Numbered from the stretch's first letter, positions 38,311-46,880 are shown. The stretch: DNA of 64,000 nucleotides from Nissabacter sp. SGAir0207 (GCF_005491205.1 NZ_CP028040.1:9039-73038); one strand, 5' to 3'. The notes: generated by a model from the sequence alone, not told the origin. Translations and numbers: made by a program.

Positions 38311-38338
38311 TTAATCGTAAAAACGATTTTACGATTAA
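38311..38338. repeat. Perfect 12-4-12 inverted repeat of the TTACGATT family
   Basis: TTAATCGTAAAA and TTTTACGATTAA flank ACGA, with an overlapping second palindrome ACGATTAATCGT. The same word recurs at 11.9 and 12.2 kb, twice downstream of parG and upstream of parA. It is a candidate site for the partition complex or another plasmid-wide regulator. Confidence 0.65.
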
Positions 38339-38436
38339 TCGTTTTTACTTAAATTAATGGGATTTTTTTAGTTAAGTGCATGAACAAGATGAACATTCTC
38401 TGAGATTATGTAGTTTTTGCCCTCAGGCGAAGTGTC

Positions 38437-39210
38437 TTACCTCTCGTTTTGACGGTAATAAAACGCGAGGTGAGTGATTCTCCCTCCTGCCCTTTTCTCT
38501 TTGTAACTGATTGACATGTTTGTACTATTTTGGATTTCGATGATGGCTTTATGGAGAAAGCTGCGTTTAAATTCACCTATTGCCCGGTAAGATTTAGGAA
38601 GACCGTACCGCTCGATCATCCAATCCACTGCCAGCACTGCACACCCGTCACCCTCCGCATTTTTATACTGGCAGAGCGATTCGTAGAGACGTATGGCATA
38701 CGGACTGGTAATGCTGGCTATGTCCTTGATTTTAAGATTGGTAAATCGACGTTCTAGAGAAGTGAAAAAAGGCATGAGATAGGGGTTCAGGTGCACCACA
38801 TAGCTTCCCCGCCGAGGTGAATGGGCCTTTTTAATCATCCAAGGAAATGTTTCATATCCCTTCTCCGCAGCGTCATCCCAATCAGGTCGAAAGATGCAGA
38901 CCTCCTTGATAACAAAATTGGCCAACGCGTTTCTGATGTCTTTGCTGGCTTGGGCAGAGGGCAAATTATACATAGTCGCGTACTCAGAAACCGTGAATTC
39001 ACAAAGACCTACCGTTTTATCACCCTCTTTTTCAGCGCTTCTGATGCGCCCCACTACCAGGAAAAGTATCCGCTTTTGGTCACGCGTAAGGTGGTAAGCA
39101 GCCTCGGTCATCTCATTTGACTGAGCAAACGTCTGACTGACTGGCGTGATGGCTTCAATCAGGCTTAATGCCTGTTTGTTCTTGTCGAGGGTGTCCATGT
39201 GCATATCCAT
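38437..39210 (-). CDS. repE: Second replication initiator, RepE/pi-type (Rep_3 family)
   Basis: About 257 residues. TRDQKRILFLVVGRI, YNLPSAQASKDIRNAL, FTNLKIKDIASITSPYAIRLYESL and RYGLPKSYRAIGEFKRSFL are typical of the Rep_3 superfamily (F RepE, R6K pi). A TTG start at 39237 would code through an iteron, so ATG at 39210 (or 39204/39198) is preferred; none has a strong ribosome binding site. Six 22-bp iterons lie just upstream. It is unrelated at the sequence level to the P1-like RepA 0.8 kb away. Confidence 0.88.
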   Translation of the reverse strand: MDMHMDTLDKNKQALSLIEAITPVSQTFAQSNEMTEAAYHLTRDQKRILFLVVGRIRSAEKEGDKTVGLCEFTVSEYATMYNLPSAQASKDIRNALANFVIKEVCIFRPDWDDAAEKGYETFPWMIKKAHSPRRGSYVVHLNPYLMPFFTSLERRFTNLKIKDIASITSPYAIRLYESLCQYKNAEGDGCAVLAVDWMIERYGLPKSYRAIGEFKRSFLHKAIIEIQNSTNMSISYKEKRAGGRITHLAFYYRQNER

Positions 39211-39228
39211 GTGTTTAAGGCGATTTCG

Positions 39229-39461
39229 TGAGGGCAATTTCTACATGAGTTGAGGGCAATTTCTACATAATCTGAGGGCAATTTCTACATAATCTGAGGG
39301 CAAAAATTACATAACCTGAGGGCAATTTCTACATACCCTGAGGGCAATTTTTACATGTCGCTCCTCTGCAGCCCTTGTCCTGCAAGGGCTGCGGGCCTCT
39401 TAAAAAGGTTTTAAAAATATATAAAAATATATAAAAATAGTAAAAATAGGCCTGTGGATAA
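39229..39461. other. oriV: Replication origin 2: six 22-bp iterons, AT-rich segment, DnaA box
   Basis: Iterons of the type TGAGGGCAATTTCTACAT start at 39229, 39251, 39273, 39295, 39317 and 39339, an exact 22-base period; the fourth is degenerate (AAAAATTACAT). They are followed by a GC-rich hairpin near 39365-39392, a run of A/T with repeated ATATAAAA words, and a DnaA box TGTGGATAA at 39453-39461. This is a complete iteron origin for the Rep_3 initiator. Confidence 0.85.
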
Positions 39462-39999
39462 GTTGATAACTTTTCAAATAATACAGTCTTATTATGAATT
39501 GCCTAGGCTAAATTTGTGTGGATTATGTATTTGTCTACCACACGCATTTTTAGAAGCAGGATTATAAGATAAAGATATTATTAAGTATTAATAAATTTGA
39601 ATGCGACATAGTAGGGTGCATCTATTTAAAAAAATTTCATTAGTGATTATTTCTCTTATTTCATCTTGATTATTTTTTAATAAATTACTGATTTTTTGTT
39701 AGGCATTTTTATTGGGTTCATTTTCTTTCTTTAACGGATTTATAATAATTTTTTAGTGCAGAAACTAGAAAATAATTCATTTTTCTCCATTGTATGGAGT
39801 GGATTGAAATATCTTACTTAGAGTCATTTTTTTACTTATTTTGGGGTTTTTCTTAGCGTAGGAAGCATGTAGGTTAAATTTTCTTCATATGTATGAATGG
39901 TTATTCAAGCCATGTATCATGTAAAGAATAGGGTATAATGCTAACCAAAAGACTGGGCAGAATAATTAACGTTAATCAGCATGGTTAAAAGGCGGAAAA
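39462..39999. other. Very AT-rich gene-free stretch
   Basis: About 540 bases, the most AT-rich part of the window, between origin 2 and prpF. I see no open frame with coding character. It may help strand opening or be a scar of insertion. AGCGTAGG-type promoter elements for prpF are not clear; GTTAACGTTAATC lies 30 bases before its start. Confidence 0.45.
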
Positions 40000-41163
40000 A
40001 TGGCGCAGAAGAGGCTCAGAGCGGTTTATATGCGGGGTGGAACCAGTAAAGGACTCTTTTTCCTTAGGGAATGGCTTCCTGCTGATGAGGTTGAAAGGGA
40101 GACGCTGCTTTTGCGAATTATGGGCAGTCCCGACCCTTATGAAAAGCAGATTGATGGTATGGGAGGCGCCACCTCCAGTACGAGTAAAGTCGTAATAGTG
40201 TCGCCCTCTGAACGTGAAGATTCTGATGTTGATTACCTCTTTGGGCAGGTCTCCTTGGATAAGGCATCAATCGACTGGTCAGGAAACTGCGGCAATTTGA
40301 CATCAGGTGTTGGGCCTTTTGCGCTAAACCAAGGGCTGCTTGATTGTCCTGAGAACGGCACCGCGACCGTCAGAATATGGCAATTAAACATCAGCGCCAG
40401 AATAATTGCCCATGTTCCCGTAAAGCATGGAGAGGTTCAGGAGGAGGGTAACTATCTCATGGATGGCGTTGCCTTTCCGGGGGCAGAGATTTTACTCGAA
40501 TACCTCAGTCCCTGCGGTGAGGAGGATAGCCTGACCCCGATGTTCCCGACCGGTAACATGATGGACAATTTCGATATTCCTGGCATCGGAAAGATAGAGA
40601 TGACCCTCATTAATGCCGCTAACCCTACCCTGTTTATACATGCCCATGCTCTCGGCCTGACCGGCAATGAGCTTCAAGGCGATGTCAACAGTGACAACGC
40701 TCTGCTGGAGAAGGCTGAATGTATACGCGCATTTGGTGCGGTGAAAATGGGGCTGGCTGATACACCTGAGCAAGCCACTGAAAAACGACCACACACGCCG
40801 AAACTGGCCTTTCTTGCAAAGCCCTCTGCGTATCTGTCATCCGGCGGTAAACCCATTGAGCCCGACCAGATAGACATTAACGCGAGGATATTCTCGATGG
40901 GCAAGCTGCATCACGCCATAACAGGAACCGGTGCTATAGCGCTATCGGTTGCCGCCGCCTTGCCTGGCACCCTGGCAGAACAGCTCGTAGCAGCTCACCA
41001 CAATGCGTTGCTTCGCATTGGCCATCCTTCAGGGCGGGTCGAAGTCGGTGCAGTGGTGGAGCGCAGAGAGCAAAATTGGTTTGTATCAAAGGCGATCATG
41101 AGCCGTTCTTCCAGAAGGCTTATGGAGGGATTTGTCTTTATCCCTAGCGAACGTGAACTATAA
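40000..41163 (+). CDS. prpF: PrpF-family 2-methylaconitate/4-oxalomesaconate isomerase
   Basis: A 387-residue PrpF protein (diaminopimelate-epimerase fold, cofactor-free). MRGGTSKGLFF near residue 11, GMGGATSSTSKVVIV, SGNCGNLTSGVGPFA and GHPSGRVEVGA are the family hallmarks. In propionate catabolism PrpF isomerises the AcnD product, and relatives tautomerise 4-oxalomesaconate. It stands alone between the origins and the partition genes with no prpC, prpD or acnD nearby. GGCGG precedes the start, and a hairpin follows the stop. Confidence 0.9.
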   Translation: MAQKRLRAVYMRGGTSKGLFFLREWLPADEVERETLLLRIMGSPDPYEKQIDGMGGATSSTSKVVIVSPSEREDSDVDYLFGQVSLDKASIDWSGNCGNLTSGVGPFALNQGLLDCPENGTATVRIWQLNISARIIAHVPVKHGEVQEEGNYLMDGVAFPGAEILLEYLSPCGEEDSLTPMFPTGNMMDNFDIPGIGKIEMTLINAANPTLFIHAHALGLTGNELQGDVNSDNALLEKAECIRAFGAVKMGLADTPEQATEKRPHTPKLAFLAKPSAYLSSGGKPIEPDQIDINARIFSMGKLHHAITGTGAIALSVAAALPGTLAEQLVAAHHNALLRIGHPSGRVEVGAVVERREQNWFVSKAIMSRSSRRLMEGFVFIPSEREL

Positions 41164-41186
41164 ACAGACGTCAAGGTAGTCTGTTT
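41164..41186 (+). terminator. Terminator-like hairpin after prpF
   Basis: Stem AACAGAC and GTCTGTT with a nine-base loop immediately after the prpF stop, followed by TCTT. A second hairpin, AAAGCCGC/GCGGTTTTT, follows at about 41208-41230 and ends in a T run. Confidence 0.6.
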
Positions 41187-41274
41187 CTTACACCCTCTTT
41201 GTGAACAAAAGCCGCTCAACGCGGTTTTTGTCCCTCCTACGGCGGCATCGACCACACATTCACAGAATTCAGTT

Positions 41275-41450
41275 TTATCGTAATCACGATTTTACGACGA
41301 AGTGTAATCACGCTTTTCCGTGCTTCTTTAAAAGTAATTTTCTACTTTTGCTGATGCTGAGCCATCGCCCTGACAGCATTCCACCTGCCCACTGTCTGTC
41401 TGAGACTAGCTATAAACACGCTTTGCCGTTTAATCGTAATTACGATTTTG
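41275..41450. repeat. TTACGATT-family palindromes downstream of parG
   Basis: Contains TCGTAA-TCACGAT-TTACGA at about 41279-41297 and the perfect 16-base palindrome AATCGTAATTACGATT at 41432-41447. A long frame over this stretch (41201-41464) is not coding. These repeats, with those upstream of parA, are the best candidates for the centromere (parS/parH-like) or ParG operator. Confidence 0.55.
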
Positions 41451-41475
41451 CAGAATTAAGTTAAGTTACAAAAGT

Positions 41476-41498
41476 AAAAAAGCCCGCAGGGCGCGGGC
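41476..41498 (-). terminator. Rho-independent terminator of parA-parG
   Basis: Read on the minus strand: GCCCGC, GCCCT, GCGGGC, then TTTTTTAC, 64-86 bases after the parG stop. A textbook stem plus T run. Confidence 0.8.
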
Positions 41499-41561
41499 AT
41501 GGTTGCCGTTGGCATAGGGTCAACCGGCATGGGATAGCCTTACAGAAACGTATAAGCGGAA

Positions 41562-41795
41562 TTACGACTTTCCGTATTTCTGTAAAAGCAGCTCTCGTAA
41601 TTCATCCGCAATTTTGGTGCCACGCATGGCGCACTCGGCTTTGATGAGACGATGCAGGCTCTCCGGCACGTCAATGGTCAGGCGCTTCATTTTCTCTTTT
41701 TCTGGCGCTTCACGTGTCTCTACCCAGTCGTCAGCTTTCTCTGGCAGGGTGTTAGTTGTGGGCCTTTTGCCAAAGGCGATTTTCTTAGCTGTCAT
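41562..41795 (-). CDS. parG: ParG-like ribbon-helix-helix partition protein
   Basis: A 77-residue protein. The flexible N-terminus begins KKIAFGKRP, as in ParG of plasmid TP228 (KKMTFGE), and the C-terminal ribbon-helix-helix is MKRLTIDVPESLHRLIKAEC then GTKIADELRELLLQ. ParG binds the centromere, stimulates ParF ATPase activity and represses its own operon. Its start overlaps the parA stop by four bases, the usual parF-parG order. Confidence 0.85.
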   Translation of the reverse strand: MTAKKIAFGKRPTTNTLPEKADDWVETREAPEKEKMKRLTIDVPESLHRLIKAECAMRGTKIADELRELLLQKYGKS

Positions 41796-42421
41796 TTTGC
41801 GAACTCCTTAATCTCATCCACCAGCGCGTTAATCTCCTGTGTGGAGCGCCCGGCCGGATCCACTTCAAACACACCTTTGCCCTGTGCAGCGGCCTCGGCA
41901 AAGATCACGCGCTGGGAGATGGTGTTACCCAGCACTGGCACGTTATAGCCGGAGAGAGCCTCGCCCACATCCCGCCCAATAGCAGTATTAACGATTTTAC
42001 GATTAACCACAAAAGCACATTTCAACTTTTCTTTATAGATTTGTGCCTCACCAATCAGGTTCACCACCTCTTCAGCCGCCCACACATCGTAAGGGCTAGG
42101 CTGCACCGGAATCAGCACCAGATCCGCGGCCATAATGGCCGAACGTGCCAGGTCAGTGACGCGCGGCGGGCCATCAATGATGACGTGATCAAAACCCTTG
42201 CCCACTTCAGCCACTTCTTTATGAATCGTTTTGCGCGGCAGGCCGACGACCGTAAACAGTGGGTCGCCATCACGGGCGGCGGCCCAGTCGAGCGCGCTCC
42301 CTTGGGGGTCAGCGTCAATCAGCAGCACCCGCTGCCCAGCCTGTGCCAGGCTTGCCGCAATGTTCACGCTGAGGGTGGTTTTGCCAACGCCGCCTTTTTG
42401 GTTAAGTACAGAAATAATCAT
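41792..42421 (-). CDS. parA: ParA/ParF-type partition ATPase
   Basis: A 209-residue type Ib ParA (no N-terminal DNA-binding domain). The deviant Walker A QKGGVGKTTLSVN is at residues 8-20, Walker A' is LLIDADPQGSALDW and the switch is HVIIDGPPRV. It polymerises or forms gradients on the nucleoid to segregate plasmid copies with ParG. TTACGATT direct repeats lie in the promoter region upstream (42518-42537). Confidence 0.93.
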   Translation of the reverse strand: MIISVLNQKGGVGKTTLSVNIAASLAQAGQRVLLIDADPQGSALDWAAARDGDPLFTVVGLPRKTIHKEVAEVGKGFDHVIIDGPPRVTDLARSAIMAADLVLIPVQPSPYDVWAAEEVVNLIGEAQIYKEKLKCAFVVNRKIVNTAIGRDVGEALSGYNVPVLGNTISQRVIFAEAAAQGKGVFEVDPAGRSTQEINALVDEIKEFAK

Positions 42422-42742
42422 GGAAAGTGCCTTATATCTGGTCAGGGTTATGACCTCTAGGATATACGGAATTGCGATGATGTTGAAATGTAATTACACG
42501 ATAATTTTCAATTGTGTTTTTACGATTTTACGATTTTGTGTTTTTGAGGTGAGTTTGACGCAACCAGATTTAGGCCTATCTTAGGTTGTTATATTTAGTA
42601 CCAACATACTTATCTTGTTATACATTAGTCACCGCTATATGTCATTGCAGAGATAAGGCACATAGCGGCTACTACTATTAGGGATACTTTTGATGAACTG
42701 CGGCGGCTGAGGGGCTCAGCGCGTCGATGATATGTTCACCGC
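42422..42742. promoter_or_regulatory. parA promoter/operator region
   Basis: About 320 gene-free bases between parA and the stop of the Cre-like gene, both on the minus strand. Includes overlapping direct repeats TTTACGATTTTACGATTTT at 42518-42536 and ATGTAATTACACGATAATT just inside. These are likely ParG operator or centromere elements, from their match to the repeats on the other side of the operon. Confidence 0.55.
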
Positions 42743-43774
42743 TTAGGAGGAGGTTTTCTCCATCAAATCAATCATCGCGCCCTTGTGCGCATCGACGTTG
42801 CGGATGTAACGCATCAGGGTTTCTGGCTTTTTCCAAGTACCCTCCTGCATGATCTGCGCCACGCTGTACCCCTGCTGTGCCATGTCCTGCGCCGCGCCAA
42901 CGCGGGCGCTGTGGCCACTCCAGCCCAAGTAACGATCTTTGTTCGCTTTCACCTGTTTGCCCTGCCCGGCCACCTGCCACGCCTGCGCGAAGATCGCTTC
43001 CAGCGCTGGCGTGCTGAGCGGGCCACGGGTGGTGATAGTCGCTTTGTTGGTGCGGTGCACCCGGCAGAACAGGTAGGCGTCTGGCTCATAAGCCAGCCCG
43101 GCCAGCTCAATCCACTCAGTCAGGCGCTGGGAGGAGAGCGTGCTAAGCGCCTTCACTAGCCCACCAGTCTGCACGATGGTTTTGGTGTAGCCAACATCCA
43201 AAATGATGCGGCCATCCTCCGCGCGCGTCACATCGCCCATCCGCAGGCGCGCCAGTTCACTGACCCGCAACAGGGTGCTGTAGGCCACATGCAGAAATGC
43301 CAGATTGCGCCGATCCTGCAAGCGATCTGATTCTGACCAGATTTTGTCCAGCGCCATCAAATCCGCCAGCCGGAACGGCACGGCCTGCCCGGTGCGCTCG
43401 CCAGTGACGACCGCCACGCGATTGATCTTCTTCATCGCCCGCGACACGGCTGGCGAGCTATTTGGCGGCAGCAAACCGGCGTGACGGTGTAACATTGAGA
43501 TAAGAGATGCATGGGTGGAAATGGTCGACGAGGCGCGGCCAGCCTGTTGCAGATGGGTCAGGTAGTCCCGCAGGTCGCCCGGCATCATGGGCAAAAAGCT
43601 GCGCTGGTGCTCTTGCGCCCAGCGATAGCAGCTGCGCATCACGCTGAGCAGCTGCCGCCAGGTATTGGGCGAGAAGGCATCTTTATCCTGCACAAACTCC
43701 CGCAGCCGCGCCGCAATGTCCTCATCTACCGACAACGCCGGCAAGGTCTCTTGGGTCTGTATCATCTCTGGCAT
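42743..43774 (-). CDS. cre: Cre-like tyrosine recombinase (P1 Cre homologue)
   Basis: A 343-residue recombinase, the same length as P1 Cre, collinear with it throughout: DKDAFSPNTWRQLLSVMRS, DLRDYLTHLQQAGRA, STLLRVSELARLRM, WSGHSARVGAAQDMA and IMQEGTWKKPETLMRYIRN. Catalytic residues fall at R170, K198, H288, R291, W314 and nucleophile Y323, against R173, K201, H289, R292, W315 and Y324 in Cre. It probably resolves plasmid dimers at the lox-like site 154 bp upstream. Alternative start at MIQTQE (three codons in). Confidence 0.93.
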   Translation of the reverse strand: MPEMIQTQETLPALSVDEDIAARLREFVQDKDAFSPNTWRQLLSVMRSCYRWAQEHQRSFLPMMPGDLRDYLTHLQQAGRASSTISTHASLISMLHRHAGLLPPNSSPAVSRAMKKINRVAVVTGERTGQAVPFRLADLMALDKIWSESDRLQDRRNLAFLHVAYSTLLRVSELARLRMGDVTRAEDGRIILDVGYTKTIVQTGGLVKALSTLSSQRLTEWIELAGLAYEPDAYLFCRVHRTNKATITTRGPLSTPALEAIFAQAWQVAGQGKQVKANKDRYLGWSGHSARVGAAQDMAQQGYSVAQIMQEGTWKKPETLMRYIRNVDAHKGAMIDLMEKTSS

Positions 43775-43927
43775 AGCACGCCTTTGTTCTCATGAGTTCA
43801 GCAGGTGACGCTACATAAAATCTGAGCAACTCATAAGGGAAAACCCTTGCAGATTTCGCGTAGCGCTATAAAAGGTTATTGGCGCTATTTCAGTCAGTTA
43901 GCCTAAGGAAAGTATAGCAGGAGTGGC

Positions 43928-43961
43928 ATAAATTTATATAACACTAATTATATAAAGTTTT
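43928..43961. other. loxP-like recombination site
   Basis: A 34-base site with exact loxP architecture: 13-base arm ATAAATTTATATA, 8-base asymmetric spacer ACACTAAT, 13-base arm TATATAAAGTTTT. The arms match P1 loxP arms (ATAACTTCGTATA; TATACGAAGTTAT) at 10 of 13 positions each, and the arms pair with each other. It lies 154 bp upstream of the Cre-like gene start. The flanks, about 420 bases from 43775 to 44198, hold no gene and are AT-rich. Confidence 0.75.
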
Positions 43962-44198
43962 AATTATGGGTGGGGGCAGGGCGATCTTTTTCTCCTTAGA
44001 TAGGGGTGTGTCTTACTGCGCCACTGCGAAAAATTGCGGTTAATTACGATTTGAATGCTGAAAAATAAAAAATGACTGGTTAACATTCGCCATTATAAAA
44101 TCAATAAATAATAAATAGAGAATGATCGTTCTTTTATAAAAAGATAAATGACAGGCCGCCAAGATTTAATTTATCGACCTGCCAGCACAAATTAATGC

Positions 44199-44954
44199 TT
44201 ACAACGCCTGTCCATTAATTGCCGCGAAAGCGCTGGCGAAACGGTTTTCTCGCTCTGCATTACGCAAGAAATTCACCCGTTGCACCAGAATTTCTTCCGG
44301 GACATGTTCCTGTGACATTATCTCCACCACCTCTTGCACGAAAGCGTCCAGTGGCAGCGCCTGCTCCCAGGTTGACTGGCCGGGTGTCAGCTCGGTGGCA
44401 ACCAGCGGTGGGGCGATCTCATAGACCGCAACCGACGTGTCACGCAGCTGATGACGTAGCGACTGCGACCATGAGTGAATGGCGGCTTTAGTCGCTGAAT
44501 ATGCGGGGTTTTCTGCCTTTGGCACGAAAGCCAGCCCCGAGGACACGGTAACCAACGCGGCTTCTGGCCGACTGCGTAGGTGTGGGAGCAGGGCTGCGGC
44601 AAGGTGGATGGGCGCAATCAGATTGGTTGCAATGGTGCGGTCAGCGACCTCAGTACTCACTACGTCAGCGGTATAGTCTTCCGCTTCCATGATTCCCGCA
44701 TTGAGAATAACGGCATCCAGATCGGGATGATCGGCACGCATGTTATCCAAAAACTCGGCCATAGATTGGCTGTCTGTCACATCCAGCACATAGCCTGCCA
44801 TATCAGGGTTGTCCTTCAGCACCTGGGTAAGGGTCGCTTGCTTACGGCCGGTAATGATTATGCGGTTGCCTCTGGCCTGCAAAGCCTCGGCCAGCGCCTT
44901 GCCAATGCCTGAGTTGCCGCCAGTGATAAGGATTTTACGGTGGGTAAAACGCAT
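44199..44954 (-). CDS. Short-chain dehydrogenase, DltE-like
   Basis: A 251-residue SDR. ILITGGNSGIGKALAEAL is the cofactor loop, ILNAGIME follows strand 4, the catalytic Ser is in VTVSSGLAF and Tyr/Lys in YSATKAAIHSW. A longer frame starts further upstream, but ATG 44954 behind CCCAGGAG is the natural start. It is divergent from an HxlR-type regulator with a palindrome between them, a common regulator/target pair for stress-type SDRs. Substrate unknown. Confidence 0.88.
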   Translation of the reverse strand: MRFTHRKILITGGNSGIGKALAEALQARGNRIIITGRKQATLTQVLKDNPDMAGYVLDVTDSQSMAEFLDNMRADHPDLDAVILNAGIMEAEDYTADVVSTEVADRTIATNLIAPIHLAAALLPHLRSRPEAALVTVSSGLAFVPKAENPAYSATKAAIHSWSQSLRHQLRDTSVAVYEIAPPLVATELTPGQSTWEQALPLDAFVQEVVEIMSQEHVPEEILVQRVNFLRNAERENRFASAFAAINGQAL

Positions 44955-44996
44955 GGGAAACTCCTGGGTGTTTGCGTGAATTTCCAGCATACTGAC

Positions 44997-45019
44997 CCTA
45001 CTTTCATCCTGAAAGTAGG
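44997..45019. promoter_or_regulatory. Probable HxlR operator
   Basis: Perfect nine-base arms CCTACTTTC and GAAAGTAGG around ATCCT, in the 110-bp divergent gap between the SDR and the HxlR gene. Position suits repression of both genes. Confidence 0.6.
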
Positions 45020-45064
45020 CACCCAAAATATCTATACTTACCAAAAAGAGAGTGACCGTCGAAT

Positions 45065-45460
45065 ATGGAAAAACCTGCGCGCGCACTACGTCACTACCCT
45101 GAAACCTCTCCTGAGATTGATCGCCTTGTCATGCAACTGATTGGCCGCATTGCGGATAAATGGACCATGATGGTGATTGAGATCCTCACGGAAAAAGAGG
45201 CGTTGCGTTTCGGCGAGTTATCCCGTGCCTGTGAGGGGATCAGCCAAAAGATGCTGACCCAAACGTTACGGGCGCTGGAGCGGGATGGCCTCGTCACCCG
45301 TACCGTTTTCCCTGTCATCCCGCCCAAGGTGGTCTATTCATTGACGGATCTGGGACTGGGCCTGAGCGAGGCATTTTGTGGCGTGTGGATATGGGCGCTC
45401 AAGAACCATGAAAATATTCATCATGCCCGTGAAGCCTATGATGCGGCATTATTAAAATAG
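45065..45460 (+). CDS. HxlR-family transcriptional regulator
   Basis: A 131-residue winged-helix regulator: LIGRIADKWTMMVIEIL and RACEGISQKMLTQTLRALERDG are the HxlR signature. Unlike the YodB/HypR redox sensors it lacks an N-terminal Cys, although one is present in RACEG. It probably represses the divergent SDR gene and itself through the palindrome at 44997-45019. Confidence 0.88.
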   Translation: MEKPARALRHYPETSPEIDRLVMQLIGRIADKWTMMVIEILTEKEALRFGELSRACEGISQKMLTQTLRALERDGLVTRTVFPVIPPKVVYSLTDLGLGLSEAFCGVWIWALKNHENIHHAREAYDAALLK

Positions 45461-45545
45461 CTTCTGGAGTATCCGAAGGTTTTATTTACGGGCAAAATGA
45501 TACCTGTTGGAATATTCTATCTGACTTAATTACAGGGAGGGCATC

Positions 45546-46441
45546 ATGATATTTACCGGTCTTAGCGCATTTCCACTTACCCGATAACGTCCTCGGGAAT
45601 TGATGAAAAAGGCTTCAGCACTATCCTATCGCGGATTACCTCAGCAGGGGCAGATTCCATAGGCGTGCTTGGCTCGACCGGAAGCTATGCCTATCTGACC
45701 CGGCAGCAGCGCAAGCAGGTCGCGACGTTCGCCAAGGCGCAAGCGGGCGACATTCCAATCATGGTCTGTATCGGTGCCATCAGTACCGAGGAGGTGGTTC
45801 GTCTGGCTGATGATGCCCAGCAAAGCGGCGCAGATGCCTTACTGCTTCCGCCGGTCTCTTATCAGAAATTGAATGAGGATGAGGTGTTCGGCCTGTTCGA
45901 AACGGTGGTGCACCATGCTTCAGTGCCTGTGTGCATCTATGACAATCCGGGCACGACCCATTTCACCTTTTCAGATGAACTCTATGGCCGCATTGCCGCA
46001 CTGAAGGGTATCGGCTCCATTAAGATTCCGGGCGTGCCTGCTGATCCACATCAGGCGCAGGCACGTGTGCAGAGCCTGCGCGACAGGCTGCCGGCGCATG
46101 TCACGGTCGGTGTCAGCGGCGATGCCTTTGCCGGGACAGGGTTGAACGCCGGATGTGACATTTGGTACTCCGTCTGCGGCGGACTGTTCCCGCATACTGC
46201 CAAAGAGATCACCCTGGCGGCCGGGCGCGGGGAGCATGAGAAAGTGACTGAACTGACGGCGCGCCTTGAGCCGCTGTGGGCCTTATTTCGCAAGCATGGC
46301 GGCAGCATTCGCGTTATGGCAGGCGCTGCTGGTGTATTGGGCCTGACCGATAGCGACTGCCTGCCGCGTCCGCTCATGCCTCTTTCAGCAGAGCATCTTG
46401 CTGAGATAAAAACGGTTATCGACACCCTCGACCTGCACTGA
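45546..46441 (+). pseudogene. Dihydrodipicolinate synthase-family aldolase (one-base frameshift near N-terminus)
   Basis: Starts MIFTGLSAFPLT, then loses frame: adding one C at 45580-45582 continues PITSSGIDEKGFSTILSRI and joins the long frame GVLGSTGSYAYLTRQQRK. Family marks are LLPPVSYQKLNEDEVF, VPVCIYDNPGTTHF (catalytic Tyr) and IGSIKIPG (Schiff-base Lys). The DapA/NanA-like class I aldolases act on pyruvate plus an aldehyde. The rebuilt length is about 298 residues. The exact reaction is unknown; the gene stands alone with a GGGAGG ribosome binding site. Confidence 0.85.
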
Positions 46442-46659
46442 TCATCCTCTTACCCTGATATGCCGACGTAATGAAAATCAGGGTAAGTTGCTGTTTTTAG
46501 CTGAACTTCATACAGAATTTCTGTGCTTTCCCACTCCCAACGCCCTTCACTCTCAAGCTTTCCCATTCGCATAGTGCAGTGCTTCGCTCTAGCCAGACAG
46601 TTCGTTTACAAACTAAATTCAAAACTCAGTTGACATCGATTTAACAAATCTAAATAATT

Positions 46660-46678
46660 TGTATACACCAAGTATACA
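46660..46678. promoter_or_regulatory. Inverted repeat upstream of the FAD oxidoreductase
   Basis: TGTATAC and GTATACA around ACCAA, perfect 7-5-7 symmetry, 200 bp upstream of the oxidoreductase in a 440-bp gene-free region. It resembles GntR/FCD-type operators but differs from the HutC core. No dedicated regulator gene is adjacent. Confidence 0.5.
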
Positions 46679-46880
46679 TAGAGAATACAAAACAGCCTGT
46701 GTCCTGTTCGCCTTACGTACTTGGCGGCACTGTTTGGCTGATAACAGGCTGGATCAAGAAGAGTCCATAAGAGAAGGTTTGCATCATTTTTTGGCAATGA
46801 CGTACGCGCAAGACGGAACCCAGTGTTAAGGCGTACAGAGCAACATTAAAAGCAAGGTACTATCATCAAGGAGTTTTTTA

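Noticed and set aside
39229..39356. Second CRISPR-like array with 22-base period
   Set aside because: Period is too short for repeat plus spacer and the repeats abut a Rep_3 initiator gene with a DnaA box nearby, so they are iterons.
41201..41464. 87-codon frame downstream of prpF
   Set aside because: It runs through a terminator hairpin and the TTACGATT palindromes; no coding character.
46606..46797. 63-codon minus-strand frame upstream of the FAD oxidoreductase
   Set aside because: Covers the GntR-like inverted repeat and promoter region, with no ribosome binding site or similarity to a family.
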